64,000 bases of DNA. Source: Oscheius sp. JU75. Taxonomy: Eukaryota > Nematoda > Chromadorea > Rhabditida > Rhabditidae. The position numbers and the translations under genes are program-made. This document shows positions 34,501 through 45,289 of the stretch, in pieces; position 1 is the stretch's first letter; every line of letters starts with the position of its first letter. Where the stretch lies: the NCBI GenBank assembly GCA_037178855.1, contig JASJZC010000006.1, positions 2,852,001-2,916,000 of the forward strand, given 5' to 3'. The notes under the pieces are model-generated. The model was not told where the DNA came from. It did not search any database and saw only the letters and a list, made by a program, of their open reading frames with translations.

Positions 34501-35130
34501 TTGACAAAAAGATCAATTACCAAGACATTACAGGTCTCTTTAAGTGTTTTTACCACCGTGTACGAAATAAGATCTTTCACTAGAAAAAGAACACCACCCC
34601 CTGTGGTGTTACGATCACACCTAACCACAGAATACGGCAAATCCTCTATAACTAAACCATCAGAAACATGACTCGATAACCATGTTTCAGTTACGGCTAT
34701 AACATCACTTTTGTGATGTGCTATCATGTTACGAAAACTATCAAATTTGTTTTTTAAACTACGAGCATTTAAATAAAGGCAGTTAAGATTACATTGAGAA
34801 GCAGAAGTTATCAATGGTTTAAAGATTTTTTACTAACCTGCTGATAGTTGTCTCTCCTTACTCGACGCTTCGTTACGTTGGCATAGGTCTGTTTGTCTGT
34901 GATCTGCTCGTTCCATTTGTTCTTGATCTCGTCAAACTCCTCGTCAGTCAAGATGAACTCTTCCTTGGTCCTTTTGTTGACAATTTTTCCTTCGTTGTAG
35001 TTGATGAACAGCTCCATCTTTGTCGTTCCATTAATAGCCAAGTTTGTCCTCTTTAGTCGAAGAGCGAATCCTTTGATTCCATTAATGGAAAGTGATTGCT
35101 TCACTTTATCATATTTAGGAAATTGCATCC
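31575..35130 (-). mobile_element. Nearly intact non-LTR retrotransposon (CR1/Jockey type)
   Basis: Minus-strand element with an ORF1-like segment (34811-35128, ending in basic sequence) and a long ORF2. ORF2 has an apurinic-endonuclease-like N-terminus (LYLNARSLKNKFDSFRNMI, VTETWLSS, GDFNIP, GNSDHC) and a reverse transcriptase (DFRPISITSTSCKLMEKIV, SGVPQGSVIGPILFNLYV, FADDVKLYM). About 930 codons are open except for two in-frame stops: TGA at 34440-34442 and TAA at 33165-33167. The 3' end near 31575 has a ctaatctaatctaatac tail. It is young enough that its reading frame is almost whole, but this copy is not functional as it stands. Confidence 0.9.
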
Positions 35131-35929
35131 GTGTAATATCAAAGTACCAAAATCACTAGTTTTACGCACCTGTTTCTAGCTTCGATCCATCTGTTTTCAT
35201 GAAAAATCTGGAGCGGAGAAGTCTTTCCAACAAATAAATGATAAGAAGCCTAATCAATACAAGCAGTCTCCTGTTCAGGGTGTGTTCCACAACCACAGAC
35301 CAGCAACTTTTTCCTCCCGTTCTCTAGGTCAAACCTTAGTCAAATAGCAGTTCTGAGTACAGTTGACTTTCCCTTTCGATTTAGTAGACTTCACCAAATA
35401 GTAGACTTTTTCGTGCAAAACGCGTGTCTACTATATTGAGAGTTAACTGTACATCAAAATTCTGTGATATAAACCAACAATTTTATAATTTAACCGCACC
35501 GTTGGACCGAGTAAATGTCTCTGTTGTCTTTCTTTTTTTTGTCTCTCTGTCTCTCTGTTAGCAAACGTCAGTGTCCTCTAAAGTGGAAATACCACATCCT
35601 CTGCCAATAAAGATCGAAAACGTGTCTAGAAGCAGCTCATGCAGAAAACGTACTACTCCTACTATCTCTGCTATGTTAGCAAGCATCCCAGCCGAGATGA
35701 TACGGGGGCGCCATTTTAAAAAATGTTATATCTCGAACCAGGGAGAGGTTTAGCGAATTCGGCAACATAACCCGTTATACCCATGTTTAGGGCTATTGAA
35801 TTACACCTTGATCGTTGCTAAAGTCCAACTTAAATTGAGAGGCTTCCCTTGTCAGATCCAAGTCGGAGAAGGAGCCAATACATGCTTCTACGACAAGATA
35901 CATTTTGCAAACCATCTTTCTAATTGGTC
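35131..35929. other. No supported gene; flank of Helitron relic
   Basis: I see no coding exon, only a short tctctctgtctctctgt tract near 35540. It could include the degraded upstream part of the Helitron. Confidence 0.4.
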
Positions 35930-36300
35930 GCCTGACTCCTGCTCAACGTGTTGCCCTATTTTGACACGACTCTTTGACCATCTACTACCACCAATTCCCG
36001 GAAATCTTCCCGTTCAAGAGTGCTGACGGTGTCTGGAAGAAAGGGGCGCTACAACAACAACATTGGAAGAGTGCACACGGCTACGGTCAAGCAGAGGGAG
36101 CGCTACTGCATCAGGCTGCTCTTGCACAACACTAATGGAGCCATCTCGTTCCAACCAGGTCTTGCGTGAGTGCTCCAATGCCATGGATGTCCCCTTTGGA
36201 GGAAAGACGGTCCTTCTTGAAGAAGATTTTCGTCAAGTTTTGTTTGTTTTTTTTTCGAACCCAAGGAGAGTCTGCCGAGTTCAATGAATTCCTTCCCAAC
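35930..36300 (+). pseudogene. Helitron RepHel relic (helicase part)
   Basis: Frameshifted pieces read IYYHQFPEIFPFKSADGVWK, then NIGRVHTATVKQRERYCIRL and LLHNTNGAISF, followed by PFGGKTVLLEEDFRQVL. The last resembles the Pif1-helicase motif (GGDFRQVLPV) of Helitrons and the first the adjacent IPxxYVW region. A large internal piece is missing. Inactive. Confidence 0.75.
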
Positions 36301-37030
36301 GTGGTAGATTGACGCGTCCTCTAGATGATCACCATGGCTGCGCGTTTCCATCAACCTGCTCCATTTCTCTTCGTATTCTTCCTACTCCGGACTCTCGAGT
36401 CCGCTCCTTCACATTCCCCTGATGTCTCCCTCTTCCTGTCTCGAGGCTCCAGATAAGTCTTCCTTCCAGTCCAAGTACAAGCTATACCGCAAGTAGCGCC
36501 GTCGCCAGACGGTGAAGCCGACTGGTACCAAATGATAACCTCACGATCGAAAACAGTCTAAATTAGCCCTAGCAGTCAAATCAAATTGTGAAGACTCTAA
36601 GGGTACTGGCACAAAACTGTACGTAGATAGATGACAGGGCTATCCAGTCTGTTGGTGAAAGATAAAAAATAAGCTAGAAACAGTTGGGTTAAGTCTATAA
36701 CGGCAAGGCCTCTATGAGACAGTTTTGAAGGGTAACCTGTGTTCAACAAGCGCTAAAAGGTCCCTCTTTCAACCTTTTTGATCCTATCCTATAATCAATC
36801 ACTGTCTGGAAGCAGTCAACTTTGAGTCCCTGAAGATTTAAACAAGCATTTTTTAAGATTCACAACTACCTCTTCATATTTCTTCAAAAAGATGGTCACT
36901 TCCTTCGCGGAAGAATAGTCAAAACCGAGCATCGCACCATTTGCCGAGATGGTAGGCGCGTACCATCTGTCCCAAATAGAATTGGGTGAAACTGAAAAAG
37001 TGAGTTTAACAAACAAAAATATGAAAATAC
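36301..37030. other. No supported gene
   Basis: It includes a hairpin-like stretch near 36493 (agtagcgccgtcgccagacg) that recurs at about 42230. Otherwise I see nothing coding except a possible second exon for the gene at 37031. Confidence 0.4.
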
Positions 37031-37197
37031 CTCTCTTTCGGATTGTATTCTCCGTCCGGATCGTTGTCAACGACTGCTTTAGGTCTGGCATATTTCGGAG
37101 CAGCCACCTTTTTCTTGGAGCTCTCAGCTTCAGTTCCCCGTTCGACTGGTTCTGGATCTTCTTTCTTCTCTTTCTTGTCCTTCTGTTCAACTGACAC
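37031..37197 (-). CDS. First exon of a small charged protein, unrecognised
   Basis: An ATG at 37195-37197 starts a Lys/Glu-rich segment (MSVEQKDKKEKKEDPE), then KYARPKAVVDNDPDGEYNPK, to a donor ag|gtattt. The next acceptor (ctttttcag, about 36993) leads to SFTQFYLGQMVRAYHLGKWC and a stop after 24 codons. A longer frame there (WYAPTISANGAMLGFDY...) does not match the phase. Function unknown. Confidence 0.35.
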
Positions 37198-38043
37198 ATT
37201 TTAGAATCGTTCAGAGGTCTATAGATATTTCCTGTCGTCAATCCTTTATGGCAATGTTCCGATCGAGATAGCCATGAATATAGCCTAGAAGAGAAACATT
37301 TCGAAGCTTCTTCGAAAGCTATAAAAAGTTTGTTTTGCAGAAAGTCTTTTTCCCATTTTGAACGTTTCAGTCACAGTACTGTACCCCCTGATCAGTCGTT
37401 TTCCGAAGCTTTAGTGCCTTTTATGAACAGTTTGAAACATTGAAGTTTTGCGGAATGATTAGGTTATTATGAAAGAGCATTCAAATACATGCTATCATCG
37501 AAACATTCGTGAGCATAGCAAACAGAAGAAACATATGGGTCCATGAAATTATTCCGATTGATATATTCATGCATGTAGCCATGCAGTGAAACATTTTACG
37601 CTTCAGAAGATGCTCAGAACAGTTTTGTATTGTTAGCTGAGGTATTCGATCAACCGCCTTCTCAAGCGTCCCTTCTTTTTATGAACAGTCAGAAACAATG
37701 AACATTCCCTGAATGACGTGTCCTCTCTCTTCTCTTCCCCAATATGTCACCCATGAATTGTGGCTAATTATTGTCCGTTATTGTATTAAGTCGGGGGAAG
37801 GTGCCGTTGCCCAGGGTGATACCCAGGCTCAACTATTCAGTCTACCCCCTTCTTTTAAAGTTTTTTCTTCGCCTTCTTTTTTTTGGAGATTCTAAAATGT
37901 TTCAGTTTTACTATAAAGGAGAGAACTTTTGCTGATTGCACTGTTTCTCCGGCTTATCAGAAAACAACATACTTTGCTGTTACTTCTCTTTCACTATCTA
38001 AACTTTTTCCATTTTTTGTGTTTCACCTCGACCCTAAGAATTT
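37198..38043. other. Intergenic, degenerate duplicated sequence
   Basis: Blocks around 37250-37460 and 37480-37700 resemble each other loosely (gaaacatt, cttttatgaacagt units). No coding signal. Confidence 0.35.
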
Positions 38044-38630
38044 TACATTTATATAACGGTATCAAAGAGGGTGCCTAGATTGGGTCCCTTGCCGCTCCCA
38101 TAGTTCGAACCCACTCTTCGCCATCCAATCTTGCCGCTCGCTAGGTCATTCTTCGAACATCTTCATTCCTCACGCTGTCGAGAAGAGTGAGGCCGAGTAT
38201 TGCTCTTCCCTGTCGTCTCACGTCGCATATTGATGTTGAACCTAAGTTGTCCTAATTGAGTCATCGGAAGATGTCTTCGAGCATGTCTCTTCTCGATCGC
38301 GTGAGGAACAAAAATGTTCGAAGAATGTTCTAGCTTCCCGAAATCCTGGACCTGGCTTGGAGAAGAAAACCGAAGTGGGCAAGAAGAGTTGCTGCGATGG
38401 ATGGGGCGACATGGTCGAGAGCCACGAGTGAATAGATACCCCTAGGCCAGCGACGCGTCATCGGAAGACCCCGTATGAGATGAAAGGATGATCTAAGGAA
38501 AGCATCCGAGAGGATTGGAAGAGCCTTGGATGCGAGCGGCAAGATTGGACGGCGAAGAGTGAGTTCGAGCCATGCGGCAAAGGACCTAATGTAGAAACCC
38601 CTTTTGATACCGTTAAATAAAATGTAAATG
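38044..38630. mobile_element. Two LINE 3' ends in inverted arrangement
   Basis: 38044-38142 and 38531-38630 are inverted copies of one sequence (acggtatcaaa ... gttcgaacccactcttcgcc). The right part, read on the plus strand towards 38630, ends in taaataaaatgtaaatg like the fragment at 22486. The minus reading contains LIRGLPMTRRW-type translations of the GRPRMRWEDD region. Foldback formed from LINE tails. Confidence 0.55.
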
Positions 38631-39028
38631 TAGGAAAGATGTATGATAATAAATTGTGGTCAGCCGTTTTAGGACTTTTAAGACACCACCATCTGACACT
38701 ACTACCCGATTTGCTGCTTCTAACATTTGAACATTTGATCTTCTCTTCGCCGTCAAGAAGTTCTGACTTTTGCAGCCGTTAAGAGGCAGAAGCCGGCAAA
38801 GGTTGTGGGAGTATACTCGCTGCCGATTTGAGGAGAACAGCAAGCAAGGCGGGAGGTTTCATCTAATACAGGTTTTGTAGATGTTCTGGTTAAAAACAAG
38901 ATACAGAGAGAGAGAGAGACAGAGATGCAGAATAGAGTCGAGAGAAGAAAACACATGGATAAAATAATGAAGATATATACAATAATGTCTTTTATTTGAA
39001 GCTTATCTGTTGTTGGATACTTGTTTTT
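38631..39028 (-). other. 3' flank of ankyrin gene 2
   Basis: Contains a GAGAGACAGAGA tract (38905-38930) and, at 38967-39028, the conserved ankyrin-gene 3' UTR with its poly(A) signal. No gene seen at 38631-38900. Confidence 0.5.
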
Positions 39029-42018
39029 CTAACGGGCTCCATATATCACTAGAATGGCTGCTACTTCGTTGTAACCTTTTTCTCGAGCCAACTGTAGAGG
39101 AGTTTTATTGTCCTTGTTCACACTGTTAGGATTGGTCCCAACTTGTAGGAGAAAAGTTACAATGTCAACGTTTCCTTTAAAACTGGCAATGTGCAGTGCT
39201 GACTCAAAATAGTTATGATGGGCGTCTTTATTGGCTCCATATTGGATGAGGATTTTGACAACATCGGCGTTGTTAACACTCGTAGCGATATGTAGTGCAG
39301 TTGAACCTTTTTTGTTTGTCGTATTCGGATTAGCACCACGTTCAAGGAGATAGGTGACGCAGTTGATCGCACCTTTGGAGCAAGCGATATGAAGAGGAGA
39401 CCATCCATCTTTGTCGGTGACTTCGATTGTAGCCTTGTATTGAAGCAGCAATTTGACTACTTTGATCATGCCTTTTTTGCAAGCGATATAAAGAGGAGTA
39501 CATCCGTAGCCATCACAAGCATTAGGATCAGCATTCTTGTCGAGTAGAAGCTTTACGATTAGCTCATGCCCACCCTGGGCAGCAGAATGAAGAGGAGTCC
39601 ACCCATCCTTTGGCGTGACCGAAGCCCCAGCTCCAAGAAGCACGTTCATTACTTGATCGTGCGCCTCTTGGACAAAATAGCCAAGTGGGGCGGCGTGATC
39701 GATACCTTCACTGTCGATAGTAGTTCCATCTTGGAGGAGAAGGTTGACCATGCCAACATGACCACATTGGGTAGCAAAGTGAAGAGGAGTACTGCCGGTC
39801 ACAGTGGCGCCATTGATCGGCGCGCGGTACTTGAGCAAGATTCTGGCAATTTCGATGCGATTATTATATATTGGAACAAGTTTTGAAGAAGGCCACATAT
39901 CTATAGCCTTTGAAGAGACCGAAGCTCCGGTCCCAAGAAGCACGTCCACTACTTGATCGTGCCCATCTTGAGCAGCAAGATGAAGTGGGGTGTAGAGGTC
40001 ATTGTCACAACTGTCGATAGTAGCTCCATGTTGGAGGAGAAGTTTCACCATGTCAACATGACCATTTTGGGCAGCAAAGTGAAGAGGAGTACGGTTTTTA
40101 AGAGTACTGGCATCAATCGGCGCGCTATGCTTGAGCAGAGTTCTGGCACATTCAATGTGACCTCTTGCGGCAGCACAATGTAAAGGAGTCCACTCATCTT
40201 TTCCCTTTGAAGTGACCGAAGCTCCAGCTGTGATGAGCATTTCCACCAAAAAATTATGTCCCTGACGAGCAGCAAAGTACAGTGGAGTGGCGTGATCCTT
40301 ATCTTTACTGTCGACGATAGCTCCATGTTGAAGGAGAAACTGCACCATGTCAACATGACCATTATTAGCAGCGCGGTTAAGAGGAGTATTGCCGAACGCT
40401 GTGACTGCATCAATCGGCGCGCTATGCTTGAGCAGGGTTCTGGCACATTCAATGTGACCTCTTGCGGCAGCACAATGTAAAGGAGACCACTCATTTTTTC
40501 CCTTTGAAGTGACCGAAGCTCCAGCTGTGATGAGCATTTCCACCAAAAAATTATGTCCCTGACGAGCAGCAAAGTACAGTGGAGTGGCGTGATCCTTATC
40601 TTTACTGTCGACGATAGCTCCATGTTGAAGGAGAAGCTTGACCATGTCAACATGACCATTTTGGGCAGCAAAGTGAAGAGGAGCATTGCCGATCTCAGTG
40701 GCTTCATCGATCGGCGCGCGATGCTTGAGCAGGGTTCCGGCACATTCAATGTGGTTATATCCAACAGCAAAATGTAAAGGAGTCCACCCCTCTTTATTCT
40801 TTGAAAAGACTGAAGCTTCTGCCGCGAGGAGTGTGTTCACAGTATGAGCGTATCCCTCTTGGGCTGCAAGGTGAAGTGGAGTGGAGAGGTTTTTATCTTC
40901 ACTGTCGACGATAGCTACATGTTCTAGGAGAAGCTTGACCATGTCAACATGACCATTTTGGGCAGCAAAGTGAAGTGGAGTGTAGAGGTTACTGTCGTGA
41001 CTGTCGACGATAGCTCCATGTTGAAGGAGAAGCTTGACCATGTCGACATGACCTTTTTGGGCAGCAAAGTGAAGAGGAGTCCTGCCGATCTCAGTGGCTA
41101 CATCGATCGGCGCGTGATGCTTGAGCAGGGTTCTGACACTTCCAATGTGGTTATATCCAACAGCAAAATGTAAAGGAGACCACTTCTCCCTATCCTTTGG
41201 CGTGACCGAAGCTCCAGCCCCAAGAAGCTCGTCCACTACTTGATCGTGACCCTCTTGGGCAGCGAGGTGCAGCGGGGTGGAGAGATTTTTATTTTCACTG
41301 TCGATAGTAGCTCCATGCTGAAGAAGAAGCTTGACCATGTTAATGCGACCATTTAAGGTAGCAACGTGCAAAGGAGTTAAGTTTAACTCGGCCTCTTTGC
41401 CATTTATATCGACTCCTTTATCAATCAGCGATTGAGCCAGTTCCTCGTTTCCGAGACAAACAGCAATGTGAAGATCAGTAATGTCGGTAGTAGTGAACTT
41501 GCTGTCATCCTTGGTGTCCTCCTTCTTCTCATCGTCTGTCTCATTGACTACCTCCAACTGCAGTAACTCTACTGCTGACGTTTCCTCAGACGATAGCTGT
41601 GGAGGTCGAATCGAAGCATGGTCACCGCTCTTGAAACGTTTTCTGGAGACTATTTTCTAAGCAAACTCACCTTATCCACGCTTTTCATAAAAACTTCAAA
41701 AGCCTGTTGGACTTCTAGAGATTCAGCGCTGATGAATTTCTTCAGCTCGGGCCAATTCTTCTGTTCAATCAAGGGATCGACAACTGCACGTCGAGTGTCG
41801 GGAATGAGATCACGGAAGTTGATGGGTTCCTGAAAAGGAGCAGCTATTAGACAAATAGTTGACTGACGCTTATATACCAACCCATTTTAAGCAATGTTAC
41901 GAAAAGCAACTTTTCTTTATTTCAAAAATCTGATACATACCATGGCAATGCCCGACTTCTTCATTTGTTCGTGTAGAATAGGAGTCAGTGTTTTGAGGTG
42001 ACTGATCAGTCTGAAACT
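39029..42018 (-). CDS. Ankyrin-repeat protein 2 (about 24 repeats)
   Basis: Exons 41941-42018, 41671-41829 and 39029-41629, all phase 0 (introns 111 and 41 nt). The N-terminal part reads SFRLISHLKTLTPILHEQ, then FRDLIPDTRRAVVDPLIEQ and WPELKKFISAESLEVQQAF, with no kinase; it resembles no domain I know. An acidic stretch (NETDDEKKEDTKDDSK) leads into ITDLHIAVCLGNEELAQSL and an uninterrupted array of ankyrin repeats ending YGAR-stop. The open frame of 867 codons in the last exon has no lesion, unlike the other two ankyrin genes. Further 5' exons probably lie upstream of 42018. The acceptor at 41630 is a non-typical tttcaag. Likely an intracellular scaffold. Confidence 0.8.
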
Positions 42019-43417
42019 CTGAAATTGCAGACTCTGCTCTCTGTTAGACATAGAGAAGAGATGACTAGCCAGAAACACAGAGAGTCAAGGTGACAGGAAG
42101 ACAAAGTCAGAGACAGAGATACTGCGAGATAAACAGTAAGTTTCCTTTTATCAACCTTTTCTCTAGCCTTAAAAGCTTTCTTTCAATAAAAAACTGTGCG
42201 TTGAAATAAAACGTTTGAAAAATAGATGGGCCAGTAGCACCGTCGACAGACGGCGGAGCCGGCTGTTGCCTCAGTTAAAATCGAAATAGATCCTTAGCCG
42301 CATCCTTACCAAAGAAAGAAGAAAGAATCGCCAAAGCAGACCCAAAGTGCTGGAAACACGGAAGAAAAGAGCGTAGAATTTTTGTTGTGAGTAGAGTTGG
42401 AGGAAAGCAGATAAGAGAAATGTTACGAGCAAGGAGAGAGCTCACAGCTAGGACAGACATTAGACTTATTGATCAGCTAGGGCTGGGCGGAGTTGATAAT
42501 TTCACAATGGCGAGAAATTGGAGATGAAGCAGAGAGGCAAACTTTTATTTGCCTTGCTTCACAAGGCATTGCTGTACATCATTCTTCGTCAATGTCCGAA
42601 CTTCATCTGCCAGACCACAATCACCTTCTAATCGAACCGAAATGTTCTTCAGGCCGGCGCAAATGCTGGAACAGGGATAGAAAGTCCAGGCACAACTTTT
42701 ATAGTCATATTCTACCCTAGAATAGCATACTTGATTTAAAAAAATGGCCGATAAAAATGGGAAAAAATTGACAAAGCGCTAGCTTGTCTATCGTACAGTC
42801 TTTTTCTCCATATTTTTGTCGAAAAATGCAGAAAGAAAACTAAAATCAAATATTTTTTGAATTTCTGTACAAAATTCAAGTTCCAAAAGGCGTTCCCGGG
42901 ACAGCCATACACCCGCAATATCAGGGTTCCTTTAAACGTTTGGGGTGAAACATTAGCCAGGGCTTGAGCCATAGTTGTCCCCACGTTTTGAAGGCCGTTT
43001 GAGAGTCTAAGTTGTAGGCGATTTGTAAAAGTTTCATCGATCTTCCAAAAATTCATAATCATAGCACCAGGATAAATAGAGAACGAGTATCAGGGAAGGA
43101 ATTCTCAGAGTGGGATACTTACAATTATCAATAGTTCACAATAGGTTACAATAATTAGCATTCAGAAGGGCTATCAAACTGGTCTTGAGCATCAGCATCT
43201 CCCCAATAAGTATCCTCGTCGTCGTGCATACAGTAGGCTCCGGACTCATGGAAGCCTTTAGGGCATTGGGAGACTTCTCTGTTTTTGTCTCTTTCTCTCT
43301 GTGGCTGTCTCTCTCTCGCATTTTTACAGCATCAAAAATGGCAAGAGACGATTGGAAAGATAGGCGAATTGTCACAAGGTAAACGATAGGAAACTGACAG
43401 AATTACAAGGACAATTA
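42019..43417. other. Intergenic; no supported gene
   Basis: Includes a GACAGAG tract (42050-42120), a hairpin-like motif at about 42230 and a minus-strand frame at 42850-43060 (MIMNFWKIDETFTNRLQLRL) of unknown nature. Possible 5' exons of the ankyrin gene were not resolved. Confidence 0.4.
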
Positions 43418-45250
43418 TTGGGTTGGCAACTGCAGGGTGCGCCGTAATTACGGGCGCGCGCTATATCGCGCATAACTCCGTTTCTAAATGTTGAAAATAT
43501 AGAATCTATGATATATAAATGTACCTCAGAAACTGGAGATTCAGATAATTGATTACACTTTCACAATTGATTCAGGTGGGCGTAACCAACACTTCTAGGG
43601 CGCCCATTGAGACGGGTGAGACACGGAGGTCGAAAAACGAAATCAAAAACAGCTGGACGCGGTTGGTATCATTGCAAAGAGCATAAAAAATGATAAATAA
43701 TGGCACATTCTCACATCGGTTTGTATTCCAAAATTGGAAAAAAGTAATACAATCTATGGTACGTCGCGCAGTGGCTAACAAATAAATCATGGTTTTCTCG
43801 AAGTTCTAACCCGGAAGAAAGGCGAGCAAGTGTTTCTCTCGCTTCATTTTTTATGCACCATAAAGTGATGATAAATTAACTTCGTTTTCTTTAATTTTAT
43901 TTTTTGCTTATTTTCGACCTCCGTGTCTCACCCGTCTCAATGGGCGCCCTAGAAGTGTTGGTTACTGAGCCCACCTGAATAAATTGTGAAAGTGTGATTA
44001 ATTATCTGAATCTCCAGTTTCTGAGGTACATTTATATATCATAGATTCTATATTTTCAACATTTAGAAACGGAGTTATGTACGATATAGCGCGCGCCCGT
44101 AATTATGGCGCACCCTGTAAGTCTTTTCGCTTTTTGTAAACATGTCTTTTGTCTTGTTTCGACAACGGCCGAGCTATTGATTATAGCACCTCGTGTTGCT
44201 CACTCAATCCTCTACCACCACCATGCAAGACACCACTTCCCTCCTTCTTATTCTCTGTTCGTTTTGATCCGGACTATTAATGACCTACCGCCCTACCATC
44301 TGCGACATGAGTTCCTCAAAGGGACGAATGGAGCCCAAACGCCGGCTAATATCAACGATGTTTATGACCAAGGGACGACGTCTACGAGGGTATGCCAGTT
44401 GTGGTTTCATCGCTTTTGGTCTGGGGACAAAAGCGTCGAAGATGAGCCAAGGTCAGGTCGACCAACAAGTTTCGATGAATCGAAGCTGCTGCAGCTCGTG
44501 AACGAGAATAATCGGCAGACTGCCCGTGAACTTGCAGAGGCAATGTCAGCCATGTCGCAGTGGAACATCATTAGAAGCAATTGAAATTTACGAAGAAACT
44601 GGGCACATGGGTGCCGCATGACCTCAGTGACGCCCAGAAGTGGCAACGCACGTCCGTCGCCCATTCTCTCCTGTCCAGGTATGAGAGGAAATCCTTTTTA
44701 CCGCGCCTGGTAACGGGAGATGAGAAGTGGGTAACATACGTAAACTTCCGAAGGAAGCGACAATGGGTGGGTCCAGGGCAGACACCAAGTCTTGATACGA
44801 AACCCGAAACCCATCAAAAGAAGATTATGCTCTGTGTTTTCTGCGAAATCGAAGGATTGGGGCACTGGGAACTGCTGGATGCTGGAACTACCCTTACGGC
44901 CGCCATATACAGCCAGCAACTTGAAAAGGTTGCCGTTGCACTTCGTCAGAAACGGCCGCTGAAGTTGACAGTCATCCTGCAGATAGACAACGAGCGCCCC
45001 CATGTTGCAAAACTCACTCGCTCCAAGATCCACAACCTGGGTTTTGGAAGGAACGACGCACTCAAAACCTGGTTGACAAACTTCTTCGCGTCGAAACCCA
45101 AGGTGTTCTACGAACGTGGCAGCCGTAAGCTACCCGTGAAATGGGCAGACATGGTACATCATAATGGTGATTACAACGAAAGAAAAAGTTGTTTGGAAGT
45201 CAATAAATTTTTGCATTTGAAAAAGCGAAAAAACTTAGTTGCCAACTCAA
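43418..45250 (+). mobile_element. Mariner-family transposon, interrupted and decayed
   Basis: Terminal repeats ttgggttggcaac at 43418 and gttgccaactcaa ending at 45250, each next to TA. The transposase (44300-45225) reads HEFLKGTNGAQTPANIND, RFWSGDKSVEDEPRSGRPT, then after a stop/frameshift near 44582 WVPHDLSDAQK, LVTGDEKWVTYVNF and QIDNERPHVAKL. The third catalytic Asp region (SPDLxPxDYH) is deleted. The left terminal repeat holds another element (43433-44117). Inactive. Confidence 0.88.
43433..44117. mobile_element. Foldback element nested in the mariner left repeat
   Basis: Arms of about 205 nt are near-perfect inverted repeats, beginning cagggtgcgccgtaatta and ending taattatggcgcaccctg, around a roughly 270-nt AT-rich loop. 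TG lies on the left and TA on the right; the uninterrupted mariner repeat would have TA here (ggcaacTAagtc), so this is a TA duplication with one change. Non-coding. Confidence 0.8.
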
Positions 45251-45289
45251 TAGCTGACTACCGAATTTTTATTTCCTCTCAAAAAAGAT

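Noticed and set aside
34811-34816. Overlapping ORF1 stop / ORF2 start in the LINE, as in coupled translation
   Set aside because: The apparent ORF2 start is TTG, not ATG, and there is an upstream stop in that frame, so coupling is not supported.
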